The position numbers and the translations under genes were made by a program. A stretch of 64,000 bases of DNA from Marisalimonas sp016777705 (GTDB taxonomy: Bacteria > Pseudomonadota > Alphaproteobacteria > Puniceispirillales > Marisalimonadaceae). A model generated the notes under the pieces. The model did not search any database, was not told the DNA's origin, and saw only the letters and a list, made by a program, of their open reading frames with translations. Below, one piece after another: positions 1-8,701 of the stretch (position 1 is its first letter; every line of letters begins with the position of its first letter). Where the stretch lies: the NCBI RefSeq assembly GCF_047717795.1, contig NZ_CP159808.1, forward strand, positions 1,178,001 through 1,242,000. Direction: 5' to 3'.

Positions 1-419
1 GACAAAGTGCCAACTGGAGGTTTGTCACATGCTACTACAGCTATTGTTCCTTCTAGACCTGACGCACTCAAATGTTCACATAGAGTGTCGTTAGTAACCT
101 CTCGTCCTATTAGAGAGTATCGCATTTCTCTGGTGCCGTTTCTAATCCCATCAGAGGTGGCAACTGTATATTCTGGTTGGACCAATCTCATTCTTATGTC
201 CCCAGAGTTTTGACCAATTCTTAAACGAAGTTTTTCATGAATTGTTTTAACTTTTTCTTCTACTCCTAAATAGCATTGGGAGTCCCCTTTATTTCCAACC
301 ACACCAACTGATGGCTCATGAATTAATTCAAGGTCTGTATTAAGAACTCTAGCAATACCATAGGTTTGAGAATTTCTACCAGGATTTTTATCTATTAAAA
401 CTGTTTTTGAGTTCTTCAT
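1..419 (-). CDS. IlvD/Edd-family dehydratase, N-terminal part (cut by window edge)
   Basis: The minus frame is open from an ATG at 417-419 to base 1 without a stop, so about 139 N-terminal residues are present and the gene runs off the window. A GGAG lies just upstream of the ATG. The residues around TSDGIRNGTREMRYSLIGRE match the SDG-x(n)-MRYSL-x-SRE block of the dihydroxy-acid/6-phosphogluconate dehydratase superfamily. The following VACDKPPVGT aligns with the cysteine that ligates the Fe-S cluster in CDKNMPG of IlvD. The N-terminus (GRNSQTYGIARVL) and the CDKPPVG wording differ from classical IlvD, so substrate is left open; branched-chain or sugar-acid dehydration are both possible. It lies about 20 bp downstream of valS on the same strand. 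Confidence 0.75.
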   Translation of the reverse strand, partial: MKNSKTVLIDKNPGRNSQTYGIARVLNTDLELIHEPSVGVVGNKGDSQCYLGVEEKVKTIHEKLRLRIGQNSGDIRMRLVQPEYTVATSDGIRNGTREMRYSLIGREVTNDTLCEHLSASGLEGTIAVVACDKPPVGTL

Positions 420-439
420 TAATTTCTCCAATTATTTTT

Positions 440-2212
440 TTATAAATTTAATAAAGCTTTTTCTAATTCGGTTTTTCTTTGTTTAAAAATATCATGTTTA
501 TTATTAACATCCTCTACAACCTTTGAAGGCGCTTTGCTAACAAACATAGAATTATTCAATCTTTTATTAATAATTTCAATTTCATTATTAATATTTGACA
601 ACTCTTTATTCAACCTGTTTTTTTCACCTTCAATATCAATCAAACCATCAAGAGGTATCATAAGAGTAATTTCATCAACAGTGCTTACTATGAAATTATC
701 AATTGATAAATCTTCTTCAAGAGAGAATGATAATTCATTTAATTTTGCTAAATTAATTATTAATTTTTTGTTCTCATCTATAATTTTCTTTTTTTCAGAA
801 TTAACATTTTTAAGAATTACACTTGGCTTAGACGCAAGAGGTATGTTTTTTTCAACTCTTAATGACCTAATTTCAGAAACTAATTTAATTGATAAATCAA
901 TACCATTATTTAAAGAAATATCATTAAACATAGTCTCTGGCCAAGATGACGATATAACCAATTCAGAAGGCTTCAATAAATTTTCAAAAATTTCTTCTGT
1001 AACATAAGGCATAATTGGGTGAAGCATCAATAAAACGTTCTTCATAACATTAATGGAAACACATTTAGTTTCTTTTATAGCTTCATTATTATCTTTATTG
1101 TTTAACAAAGGTTTTATAAATTCAATGTACCAATCACAATAATCTCTCCAAATAAACTGATATAATGCATCTGCAGCATCGTTGAATTTATATTCCTTTA
1201 TTGAAATTTCCACTTTTTTATTTAGTTGATTATAAAGATTAATTATCCATTTGTTTGCTTGTAAGTCTAAAGTAATTATATTTGTGTTTAATTCTGAAGT
1301 ACATTCGTTGAATTCTAAAAACTTGCAGCCATTCCAAATTTTTGTAGAAAAGTTACGATAACCAGCAATTCTTTCTTCGGATAACTTAATGTCTCTACCT
1401 TGAGCTGCCATTGCAGTAAGTGTAAATCTTAAAGAATCTGCACCATATTTATGAGACAAATCCAGTGGGTCCATAACATTACCTTTAGATTTTGACATTT
1501 TTTGACCTTTGTCATCTCTAACCAAAGCGTGAATATAAACTTCTTTGAAAGGAACTTGACCATCCATAAAATGAATTCCCATCATCATCATTCTAGCAAC
1601 CCAAAAAAAGATAATATCAAAGCCTGTCACTAAAACATTTGTAGGGTAATATTTTTTTAAGTCAGCTGTTTCATCTGGCCAACCGAGTGTAGAAAAAGGC
1701 CACAAAGCAGATGAAAACCAGGTGTCTAAAACATCATCATCTTGCTTAAGGACTACTTTCTTACCGTAATGTAGTTCGGCAGCTTTTTCAGCATCTTTTT
1801 GGTTTAACTCTACAAATATTTTTTTATCTGGACCAAACCAAGCTGGTATTCTGTGTCCCCACCATAGTTGCCTTGAAACACACCAAGGTTGAATATTATT
1901 CATCCAATCAAAATATGTTTTATCCCAATTTTTAGGTATAAATTTTGTTCTATTATCTCTAACAGCTTGAATGGCTGGTATTGCCATTTTCTGAGCATCT
2001 ACATACCACTGATCCATAAGCCATGGCTCTATAACTTCATTTGACCTATCACCATGAGGTACCGTATGGGTAATAGTTTCTTCTTTTACAAATAAATTTA
2101 ATGACTTTAAGGTTTCTAAAATTTTTTTCCTAGCTTGAAACCTGTCTAAACCTTCAAAGTCCTTTGTTCCATTCTCATTTATTGATGCATCAGCATTAAA
2201 AATATTAATCAT
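440..2212 (-). CDS. valS: Valyl-tRNA synthetase, C-terminal part (downstream of frameshift)
   Basis: This frame carries the rest of ValRS: the end of the CP1 editing domain, the catalytic core, KMSKS (GQKMSKSKGN, residues 236-245 of this ORF), the anticodon-binding domain and the C-terminal coiled-coil tRNA arm (about the last 65 residues, rich in E, N and K). The frame remains open upstream of the first ATG to about 2290, where it encodes GSGAVKITPAHDFNDFE, a near-invariant ValRS block. The real gene is therefore 440..3081, about 880 residues once the frame is corrected, which is normal for ValRS. The ATG at 2210-2212 is internal, not a real start. ValRS attaches valine to tRNA-Val in the cytoplasm and is essential, so either the frame is intact in the cell or another copy exists. 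Confidence 0.9.
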   Translation of the reverse strand: MINIFNADASINENGTKDFEGLDRFQARKKILETLKSLNLFVKEETITHTVPHGDRSNEVIEPWLMDQWYVDAQKMAIPAIQAVRDNRTKFIPKNWDKTYFDWMNNIQPWCVSRQLWWGHRIPAWFGPDKKIFVELNQKDAEKAAELHYGKKVVLKQDDDVLDTWFSSALWPFSTLGWPDETADLKKYYPTNVLVTGFDIIFFWVARMMMMGIHFMDGQVPFKEVYIHALVRDDKGQKMSKSKGNVMDPLDLSHKYGADSLRFTLTAMAAQGRDIKLSEERIAGYRNFSTKIWNGCKFLEFNECTSELNTNIITLDLQANKWIINLYNQLNKKVEISIKEYKFNDAADALYQFIWRDYCDWYIEFIKPLLNNKDNNEAIKETKCVSINVMKNVLLMLHPIMPYVTEEIFENLLKPSELVISSSWPETMFNDISLNNGIDLSIKLVSEIRSLRVEKNIPLASKPSVILKNVNSEKKKIIDENKKLIINLAKLNELSFSLEEDLSIDNFIVSTVDEITLMIPLDGLIDIEGEKNRLNKELSNINNEIEIINKRLNNSMFVSKAPSKVVEDVNNKHDIFKQRKTELEKALLNL

Positions 2213-2271
2213 TTCTAAATTATGACGTTTACCAACCTCAAAATCGTTAAAATCATGTGCAGGAGTTATTT

Positions 2272-3081
2272 TTACAGCTCCTGAACCTTTTTAGGATCAG
2301 AATATTTATCAAAAATAATAGGTATAGGTTTGTTTAAAATTGGCAGAATTACATTTTTACCTTTTAAATGACTATATCTTTCGTCCTCTGGATTAACAGC
2401 AACAGCTGTATCACCCAGCATGGTTTCAGGCCTTGTTGTTGCAATAGTTATATATTCATTGCTATCTTCAATGGGGTAATTAAAATACCAGAACTTTCCT
2501 TGTGTCTCTTTTTGCTCAACCTCGAGATCAGAAATTGCTGTAAATAATTTGGGGTCCCAATTTACTAAGCGCTTATCTCTATAAATCAAACCTTCTTTAA
2601 ATAATTTAACGAATACTAGATTGACAGCTTTAGATAAACCATCATCCATTGTAAATCGTTCCTTTTCCCAATCAGGTGATGCTCCAAGAGCCCTCAATTG
2701 TTTAGTGATATCACCACCAGATTTATCTTTCCATTCCCATATCTTTTCAATAAATTTTTCTCTTCCAAGAGAGTGTCGTGTTATGTCAGATTTTGCCAAT
2801 TCTCTCTCGACAACCATTTGTGTAGCTATACCTGCGTGATCAGTCCCAGGTTGCCAAAGAACATCAAATCCTTGCATTCTATGAAATCTAATTAAAATAT
2901 CTTGTATTGTAAAAGTTAAAGCATGACCTATGTGCAAGGACCCGGTAACATTAGGCGGTGGCATCATAATTACATAAGGTTTTTTTGATGACGTGTTGTT
3001 AGAAGCAAAAGCACCGCTTTCCAACCATTTTTGATACCATTTTCTTTCTATTGACTTTGAATCAAATCTTTTATCCATCAT
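2272..3081 (-). CDS. valS: Valyl-tRNA synthetase, N-terminal part (upstream of frameshift)
   Basis: These 269 residues are the N-terminus of class I ValRS: the HIGH motif lies in PPPNVTGSLHIGHAL (HIGH at residues 50-53), followed by the DHAGIATQ block and the start of the CP1 editing insertion (TTRPETMLGDTAVAVNP). The ORF stops at TAA 2272-2274 shortly after DPKK, exactly where the other minus frame takes up GSGAVKITP. One missing A in the run of five A (minus strand; T at 2288-2292) explains the break. Upstream on the same strand, 25 bp away, is the TolC-type gene. Everything before the shift looks under selection, with no other damage. Confidence 0.92.
   Translation of the reverse strand: MMDKRFDSKSIERKWYQKWLESGAFASNNTSSKKPYVIMMPPPNVTGSLHIGHALTFTIQDILIRFHRMQGFDVLWQPGTDHAGIATQMVVERELAKSDITRHSLGREKFIEKIWEWKDKSGGDITKQLRALGASPDWEKERFTMDDGLSKAVNLVFVKLFKEGLIYRDKRLVNWDPKLFTAISDLEVEQKETQGKFWYFNYPIEDSNEYITIATTRPETMLGDTAVAVNPEDERYSHLKGKNVILPILNKPIPIIFDKYSDPKKVQEL
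2288..2292 (-). other. Frameshift site in valS
   Basis: On the minus strand the sequence reads GATCCTAAAAAGGTTCAGG. Frame 0 gives D-P-K-K-V-Q-E-L-stop. With six A instead of five it reads D-P-K-K-G-S-G-A-V-K-I-T-P, the expected ValRS sequence. A one-base deletion (natural or from sequencing) in the homopolymer is the simplest reading. The AAAAAG context can also support -1 ribosomal slippage, so recoding is not formally excluded. Confidence 0.85.
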
Positions 3082-3106
3082 AATATAATTATATCCACGG
3101 TTTAAT

Positions 3107-4495
3107 TTAATTAAACATTTTCATATCTAAAATGTTAAAGTTTAAATCTTTATCTTTTAAAACAAAGTTATCTTTATATTTACTATCAATAACTTTTATT
3201 GTGAGTTCACCTAAAATTGCTTTGATAGACAATAAGTTATAAACTTTTTCTGCTTCACTTTTAATTAAATTTGCCGAAGCATTCAAATATTCAACTTCTG
3301 CGTCAAGTTCCTCTAAAACAGTTCTAATTCCAAATTCCGCTTCTTTTTTAATACCATTTAATGCTAATAAAGATGACTTTTTTTCACTTTCAGATGCAAT
3401 TATTTTAGCTATAGAATTTTTATAATTTTGAAATGAAGAAATAGCATCCAATTCAACCTTCCTATATTTTTCAGACAAGTCTAAAGAAGATGCCATATAT
3501 AATTTATCTAATCGTCTTAATGAACTTTTTGAAGAATTATTATAAAAAAGTGGTGAACTGAAAGTAATATTTGCTCCATAACTTTGATAATCGCTCGTTG
3601 AATTTGAAGCAGATGATTGACTATCTTTTAGAAGAAATTCTAATTTTAAAGATGGCCTTTTACCTGTTTTATATAATTTAATGTTTTTTTCAGCTAAAGC
3701 TTTATTTAGCTTTGCGATATTTAATGAAAGATTATTTTTATTAGACAATTTTATTGTCTCATTTTCAGTTTTCGGTTCTTTGAAATTCAAACTTGGTAAA
3801 TAAAATTTATTTGGAACAACCTTGAATTTAGTAATACTTTTGAATTTTGAAACTGCATTTTTTAAGTTACCTTCGGCTAAAATCAAATCATAATTTGCTT
3901 TTGCTAATTTAGATTGTGCTTCAGCCAAGATCGTTGGTGTTACAGTCCCTGCTTCTAGCTTTAAACGAGTTGCTTCAACGTTCTCTTTGAATCTTTCTAA
4001 ACTTCTCTTTCTTAAACTAAAAAAAGATTGATTTGTATAAACATCTAAATAAGAATTAACTGCATTTAATATAACTTCTTGCTCAATTAATTTTAATTTA
4101 TTTTCCTGTAGTTTAATATTATCCATTGCAATTGAATATTTTTCAAAAGCCTCTCCACCATCTAATATTTTTTTGCTTAATGAAATAGTAGAAGTTGTTG
4201 TGTCATCATTAACATAAGAACCAACTGAGTCAGACTGTTTGTTTAATGAATTATAAACAGTGGTAAACGAATTTGACCAATCTTTTGAAGAATATGATTC
4301 CTCTAGAGAATGCCTAACAGATTCTAAACGGTATTTTTCTGACTTAAGCTCCAAACTGTTTTTAAGAGCTTCAGTGATTGATAATTTGAAAGTAAAATCA
4401 GACGCTGATACTTTCGGGATATTACCTATTGAACAAATTAGCAAAAATGCTGACAAAAATATAAAAGCTCTATTTTTTTCTAATGGTAAAATCAT
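3107..4495 (-). CDS. tolC: TolC-family outer-membrane efflux protein
   Basis: This 462-residue protein has an N-terminal signal peptide (hydrophobic FIFLSAFLLICSIG, likely cleaved near residue 31 after VSA). The mature part shows two internally similar halves rich in long helices with K/E/S/N heptads, typical of the outer-membrane efflux protein family (two OEP repeats, alpha-barrel plus beta-barrel). Such trimers form the exit duct for type I secretion or RND efflux. TGGAG precedes the ATG. No inner-membrane pump or membrane-fusion partner is in the window, so it probably serves pumps encoded elsewhere. Family assignment is firm; the symbol tolC is by family, not proven orthology. Confidence 0.85.
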   Translation of the reverse strand: MILPLEKNRAFIFLSAFLLICSIGNIPKVSASDFTFKLSITEALKNSLELKSEKYRLESVRHSLEESYSSKDWSNSFTTVYNSLNKQSDSVGSYVNDDTTTSTISLSKKILDGGEAFEKYSIAMDNIKLQENKLKLIEQEVILNAVNSYLDVYTNQSFFSLRKRSLERFKENVEATRLKLEAGTVTPTILAEAQSKLAKANYDLILAEGNLKNAVSKFKSITKFKVVPNKFYLPSLNFKEPKTENETIKLSNKNNLSLNIAKLNKALAEKNIKLYKTGKRPSLKLEFLLKDSQSSASNSTSDYQSYGANITFSSPLFYNNSSKSSLRRLDKLYMASSLDLSEKYRKVELDAISSFQNYKNSIAKIIASESEKKSSLLALNGIKKEAEFGIRTVLEELDAEVEYLNASANLIKSEAEKVYNLLSIKAILGELTIKVIDSKYKDNFVLKDKDLNFNILDMKMFN

Positions 4496-4643
4496 TAAAA
4501 CTCCAATTTATAATATTAACTTAATTTAGCTAATAAATAACATCTCTTAAAAATTTGAAAAGAAAATTATATAAATAGTACATACATTATATTTATTATT
4601 TTAAAAAGAATTACAAATTAAATTACATAAGATATTTTTTTAT

Positions 4644-4672
4644 TTGCTTGTATGTTAATGTAAAGTTATAGA
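4644..4672 (+). promoter_or_regulatory. Putative sigma-70 promoter of tRNA-Cys (and selD-mnmH)
   Basis: TTGCTT at 4644-4649 and TATAGA at 4667-4672 are separated by exactly 17 bp, and the -10 lies 20 bp before the mature tRNA. No other promoter fits in the 18 bp between the tRNA and selD. Confidence 0.5.
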
Positions 4673-4692
4673 TTTAAATATAACTATTCAGT

Positions 4693-4766
4693 GGCCCGAT
4701 GGCAGAGTGGTGATGCGACGGCCTGCAAAGCCGTTTACAGCGGTTCGATTCCGCTTCGGGCCTCCA
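4693..4766 (+). tRNA. tRNA-Cys (anticodon GCA)
   Basis: A 74-nt cloverleaf can be drawn with acceptor GGCCCGA/TCGGGCC, anticodon stem ACGGC/GCCGT enclosing loop CTGCAAA (anticodon GCA), T-loop TTCGATT and an encoded 3' CCA. selD starts only 18 nt after the CCA, suggesting a shared transcript. Confidence 0.95.
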
Positions 4767-4784
4767 CTTAAAGATGATTTAAAA

Positions 4785-6989
4785 ATGATTGAGAAAGAAG
4801 ACATACCAATTACAAATGATCTTGTTTTAGTTGGTGGTGGACATTCACACATAGTGTTAATGATGGAGTTATCTAAAAAACCTATTCAAGGTAATAGAAT
4901 TACATTAGTAAGTAATGAAATTGACACTCCATATTCTGGTATGATACCAGGCTTTATTGAAGGGGTTTATTCATGGCGAGAAAGCCATATCGATCTTTAT
5001 AAGTTATCTTTAAGACTAAATATTCGTTTTATTCATTCTAAAGTTATAAATATTTCTTCTGCAAATAAAGAGATTTATCTAAAAGATAGACCATCATTAA
5101 AATTTGACGTTTTATCTGTAGATTCTGGAATTGAAAGTAATTATAAAAAAATAAAAGGTGCAGAAAAATTTTGTATTCCTGTTAAACCTATCTCAGGGTT
5201 GGCAAATAATTTTTTAAATAAAATTAAAAATTTAAATAACATCGCTTTTATTGGAGGTGGTGCGGGAGCTGTTGAATTAGCATTAGCTATAAAGAAAAGA
5301 TATATAAAAGATAAACCAAATTTAAAAATATCAATAATTACCGGTATAAATGGTCTGTTAAGCTCTTTTTCTAATCATACAAGAAAGACCTCAAAAAATG
5401 TCCTTAAAGAAGCTGGTATAGATATTATAGAAAACACTGAGGTTTTAGAGGTCAAACAAAACAAAGTCATTATGTCAGATAATAATACGTTAAAGATTGA
5501 TAAATGTATTCTGTCTACAAATGCCATGGCTCCAAATTGGTTAAAATCCTCGGATATAAAATTAAATGAAAATGGTTTTATAATAGTAAATAGTGCTTTT
5601 CAAACAAATAGAGAATTCATTTTTGCAGCAGGTGATATAGTTAATTTTGATAATCAAAACCTTCATAAAGCTGGAGTTTTTGCTGTAAGATCTGGTAAAC
5701 CATTAGCTAGAAGCATTAAGTCCTACATAATGACTAAATCAGGAAAAAAATATTCTTTTAATAAAAATTACTTAGCCTTGATTGGTCTCTCTAATGGATA
5801 TACAATTGGAACTAAATATAATTTTTCATATTCTTCAAAATTTAATAGTTTTTTAAAAAAGTATATTGATCAAAAATTTATAAATAAATTTAATAATAAA
5901 AACTCTAAACAAAGTGAATATATCTTAAACATAATAGATAAAACTCTTTCATTTTTGAACATAACCTCAAATTTAAATTTTGTTAAAACTAACCAAATGC
6001 AATGTAAAGGCTGCGCAGCAAAAGTTCCTTTTACTGCATTAAGGAATACCCTTCCTAAAAATATAACAGCTTCATCAGATGATGCATCTTCAATTTTTAA
6101 TTACCCACAACTTTTTCAAACTATAGATATGATAAATGCTATAATTACCGACCCTTATTTATTGGGCAAGATAGCGGCTAACCATTCGCTGAGTGATATT
6201 ATAGCTGTGAAATCCAACCCAATTGCAGCTTTAATGATGCTTCAATTACCTTTTTCTAAAGTTGATATAAATTCTAGAGATTTAGAACAAGTTTTATCCG
6301 GGGCAAAAGAGGTATTTGATAAACATAATTGTATTATAAATGGTGGCCATACCATGATAGGTAAAGATAGTGATCCAGTAATAGGATTTACAGTTACTGG
6401 TGAAAGTAAACTAAAAGAAAATAAAAATAAAAAAAGTTATAAGATTAAAAATAATGATACTTTAGTCCTAACAGAAAAAATTGGTTCTGGTATTATTTTT
6501 TCTGGTATCAACAATGATATAATTGACAGTTATTTTCAAAAAGACGTGATAACTCAAATGATAAATGGCAACTTCTTGTTTGGTAGTATAACTGAAAAAT
6601 TAAATATTTTATCAATGACTGACATTACTGGATTTGGCCTTGCAAACCATCTTCTTAATTTGATAAAAAGGGATAAGAATAAGACTGGGTTAACGATTTT
6701 CCCTGAAAAAATACCAATATTTAATGGAGTTAAAGAAGCTATTGATAAAGATGTAAAATCTTCTTTGTTTGAATCAAATTATAATTCAGCTATTAAAAGT
6801 ATTATTTATGATCGACAAAAAAAATCAATCGATGAAATATTATATGACCCTCAAACTGTTGGAGGATTAGCTTTTATAATACCTAGGGAAGATAAAGAAA
6901 AACAATTTGCAATTTTAAAAAATTACAAAATCAACTTTGTTGAAATAGGTTATGTGAATAATTTAGATAACCAAATCAAAATAATGTAA
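4785..6989 (+). CDS. selD: SelD fused to N-terminal FAD/NAD(P) oxidoreductase
   Basis: This 734-residue fusion has an N-terminal half that is an NDH-2-like flavoprotein: VLVGGGHSH dinucleotide motif near residue 15, a second Rossmann motif AFIGGGAGAVELALAI, and the FAD motif FAAGD. The C-terminal half from about residue 400 is selenide, water dikinase: catalytic pair C407-K-G-C410, then SSDDAS and the GGHTMIGKDSDP ATP/metal region. SelD makes selenophosphate from selenide and ATP; this N-terminal fusion is a known family. The start was set at ATG 4785, after the tRNA; upstream in-frame codons lie inside tRNA-Cys. No clear Shine-Dalgarno is visible. mnmH follows after 9 bp, so the selenophosphate probably feeds tRNA selenouridine. 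The redox half may supply or reduce selenium, which is inference. Confidence 0.93.
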   Translation: MIEKEDIPITNDLVLVGGGHSHIVLMMELSKKPIQGNRITLVSNEIDTPYSGMIPGFIEGVYSWRESHIDLYKLSLRLNIRFIHSKVINISSANKEIYLKDRPSLKFDVLSVDSGIESNYKKIKGAEKFCIPVKPISGLANNFLNKIKNLNNIAFIGGGAGAVELALAIKKRYIKDKPNLKISIITGINGLLSSFSNHTRKTSKNVLKEAGIDIIENTEVLEVKQNKVIMSDNNTLKIDKCILSTNAMAPNWLKSSDIKLNENGFIIVNSAFQTNREFIFAAGDIVNFDNQNLHKAGVFAVRSGKPLARSIKSYIMTKSGKKYSFNKNYLALIGLSNGYTIGTKYNFSYSSKFNSFLKKYIDQKFINKFNNKNSKQSEYILNIIDKTLSFLNITSNLNFVKTNQMQCKGCAAKVPFTALRNTLPKNITASSDDASSIFNYPQLFQTIDMINAIITDPYLLGKIAANHSLSDIIAVKSNPIAALMMLQLPFSKVDINSRDLEQVLSGAKEVFDKHNCIINGGHTMIGKDSDPVIGFTVTGESKLKENKNKKSYKIKNNDTLVLTEKIGSGIIFSGINNDIIDSYFQKDVITQMINGNFLFGSITEKLNILSMTDITGFGLANHLLNLIKRDKNKTGLTIFPEKIPIFNGVKEAIDKDVKSSLFESNYNSAIKSIIYDRQKKSIDEILYDPQTVGGLAFIIPREDKEKQFAILKNYKINFVEIGYVNNLDNQIKIM

Positions 6990-6998
6990 CTTCACCTC

Positions 6999-8042
6999 AT
7001 GACAAAACATAAAGTAATTAAAAAATGGAACAACAAAAAGTTTGATACTATTATAGATGTAAGGTCACCATTAGAATTTGCAGAAGACCATATTGTTGGC
7101 GCTATAAATTGCCCAGTTTTATCAGATCTAGAAAGACAAAAAGTAGGAACTATCTATAAAAAAGAAAGTTCATTTAAGGCAAAAATAATTGGATCTTCAT
7201 TGGCAGCTAAAAATATAGCATTCCATATTCAAAATAATTTCATAGAAAAAAAGGGGTCTTGGCAACCTTTAATTTATTGCTGGAGAGGAGGACAAAGATC
7301 GAAAGCTTTTTCAATTGTACTTTCAGAAGTTGGATGGAGAACAAACCAACTTAAAGGTGGTTATAAAGAATATAGAAACCAAGTGATTAATTTTTTAGAA
7401 AATATTGGTCCTAAATTAAAAATTACTTTGATTAGTGGGAAAACAGGATCTGCTAAAACTAAAATATTAAAAAGTATTGAAAATGAAGGTGGACAAATTT
7501 TAGATTTAGAAGGACTCGCAAATCATAAAGGTTCTCTTTTAGGTAAAATTCCAGATTTAATTCAACCATCACAAAAGTTCTTTGAAAGCTTAATTTTCAA
7601 TAAGATACAAAATCTTAATCTTAAAGATAAAATTTATATTGAAGCTGAAAGTAGTAAAATTGGGAATATTCATATACCTAAATCTATTTGGAAAAAAATG
7701 ATCAATGCACCTAGAATAGAAATATCCGCAAATGTGGATTTACGTGCTAAGTTTTTAGTTAAAGATTATGATTACATGTGTAATGATCCAACATTAATAA
7801 AACCTATAATTAAAGGTCTTAAAAATAGATTAAGCAAGAAACTACTTGATGAATGGGCAAATCTAATTGATAGCAAAAAATGGTTTGATTTAACTAAAAG
7901 TTTTTTAGAAAATCATTACGACCCTTCATACTCATCAAATACCATTAAAAATGATCGCAAGGTTTTAAAAAAGATTACTGCATCATCTCTAAACAACTCT
8001 GACATTGAACATATTGCAAAAAATATTTTAAATAAAAATTAA
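6999..8042 (+). CDS. mnmH: tRNA 2-selenouridine synthase MnmH (SelU/YbbB)
   Basis: The 347-residue protein has an N-terminal rhodanese domain with active Cys94 in LIYCWRGGQRS and a C-terminal P-loop domain (GKTGSAKT at 147-154), the full MnmH architecture at near-normal length (E. coli 364). It geranylates 2-thiouridine at wobble position 34 and then replaces it with selenium from selenophosphate. It lies 9 bp behind selD and surely shares its transcript. Together with mnmC at 24803-26617 it would give mnm5se2U34. No selA, selB or selenocysteine tRNA is visible here. Confidence 0.95.
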   Translation: MTKHKVIKKWNNKKFDTIIDVRSPLEFAEDHIVGAINCPVLSDLERQKVGTIYKKESSFKAKIIGSSLAAKNIAFHIQNNFIEKKGSWQPLIYCWRGGQRSKAFSIVLSEVGWRTNQLKGGYKEYRNQVINFLENIGPKLKITLISGKTGSAKTKILKSIENEGGQILDLEGLANHKGSLLGKIPDLIQPSQKFFESLIFNKIQNLNLKDKIYIEAESSKIGNIHIPKSIWKKMINAPRIEISANVDLRAKFLVKDYDYMCNDPTLIKPIIKGLKNRLSKKLLDEWANLIDSKKWFDLTKSFLENHYDPSYSSNTIKNDRKVLKKITASSLNNSDIEHIAKNILNKN

Positions 8043-8088
8043 TAAAAAAACTAATATTTTTAGTTATTACAAATCATTTTTTAATTTC

Positions 8089-8117
8089 TTGCATTTTCCT
8101 TTTTTTATATTTAAAAC
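8089..8117 (+). promoter_or_regulatory. Weak putative promoter of tRNA-Asn
   Basis: TTGCAT at 8089-8094 and TAAAAC at 8112-8117 are 17 bp apart, about 29 bp before the tRNA. The -35 resembles those proposed for tRNA-Cys and tRNA-Leu here, but the -10 is poor. Confidence 0.3.
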
Positions 8118-8146
8118 ATGATTAAATGAGCATTAAACGTTAATAT

Positions 8147-8221
8147 TCCCCGGTAGCTCAGCGGTAGAGCAGACGACTGTTAATCGTCTGGCCGGCGGTT
8201 CGAATCCGTCCCGGGGAGCCA
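8147..8221 (+). tRNA. tRNA-Asn (anticodon GTT)
   Basis: A 75-nt cloverleaf: acceptor TCCCCGG/CCGGGGA, D-arm GCTCAGCGGTAGAGC, anticodon stem GACGA/TCGTC around CTGTTAA (GTT), T-arm GGCGG-TTCGAAT-CCGTC, discriminator G and encoded CCA. Confidence 0.96.
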
Positions 8222-8263
8222 TATCTTTAAATCAAACATATGAATAGACATGTTATCATTTTT

Positions 8264-8701
8264 TTAAAAGACATTTAAAGCTATCAAACTTATAAACACA
8301 TATCTTAATATTTTTGAAATAGACACTATAATTACAAAAATAATTATTGGAATACGAAGAATTCCAGCTACCACCGTTAGAGGGTCACCAATAAAAGGCA
8401 CCCAACTTAAAAATAAAGTCCATTTCCCATAAGTTGCGAACCATAAAGAAGCCTTTTCTAATTGTGAACTATTTATTGGGAACCACTTCTTTTCTTTAAA
8501 TTTTACAAAATAAAAACCTAAATACCAATTTAAAACAGAGCCTAGTATATTTCCAAGGCTAGCAACAAGAATAAGATTTGTAGTAGAGAATTTATTTAAA
8601 TAAATAAAAGCCGTTAATGTTAATTCAGAGTGACCAGGTAGGACGGTTGAGGATACAAAAGAGGATGTAAAAAGAGTAAAGTAAACTACAGTTTCATTCA
8701 T
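8264..8701 (-). CDS. YqaA-family (DedA-like/VTT) inner-membrane protein
   Basis: The 145-residue polytopic membrane protein opens with FTSSFVSSTVLPGHSELTL, then has a GNILGSVLNWYLG segment and a WVPFIGDPLTVVAGILR block. These are hallmarks of the small YqaA branch of the SNARE-associated/VTT superfamily. Members are thought to move lipids or ions across the inner membrane; the exact substrate of YqaA is unknown. Its ATG overlaps the TGA of the upstream ABC-F gene by 4 bp (ATGA), so the two are translationally coupled, although a functional link is not obvious. Confidence 0.8.
   Translation of the reverse strand: MNETVVYFTLFTSSFVSSTVLPGHSELTLTAFIYLNKFSTTNLILVASLGNILGSVLNWYLGFYFVKFKEKKWFPINSSQLEKASLWFATYGKWTLFLSWVPFIGDPLTVVAGILRIPIIIFVIIVSISKILRYVFISLIALNVF

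Noticed and set aside
534..1007. Long plus-strand frame opposite valS and similar frames opposite other genes
   Set aside because: Mirror frames of real genes, with no ribosome site and no recognisable domain.
2270..2300. Programmed frameshifting in valS as the main explanation
   Set aside because: The slip heptamer is not ideal (T-AAA-AAG), no stimulating hairpin or upstream SD is visible, and no ValRS is known to use recoding; kept only as an alternative.
4707..4784. Upstream extension of selD starting inside tRNA-Cys
   Set aside because: The first 26 codons are tRNA sequence translated in frame; no homology to the oxidoreductase family begins before residue IEKEDIPITNDLVLVGGG.
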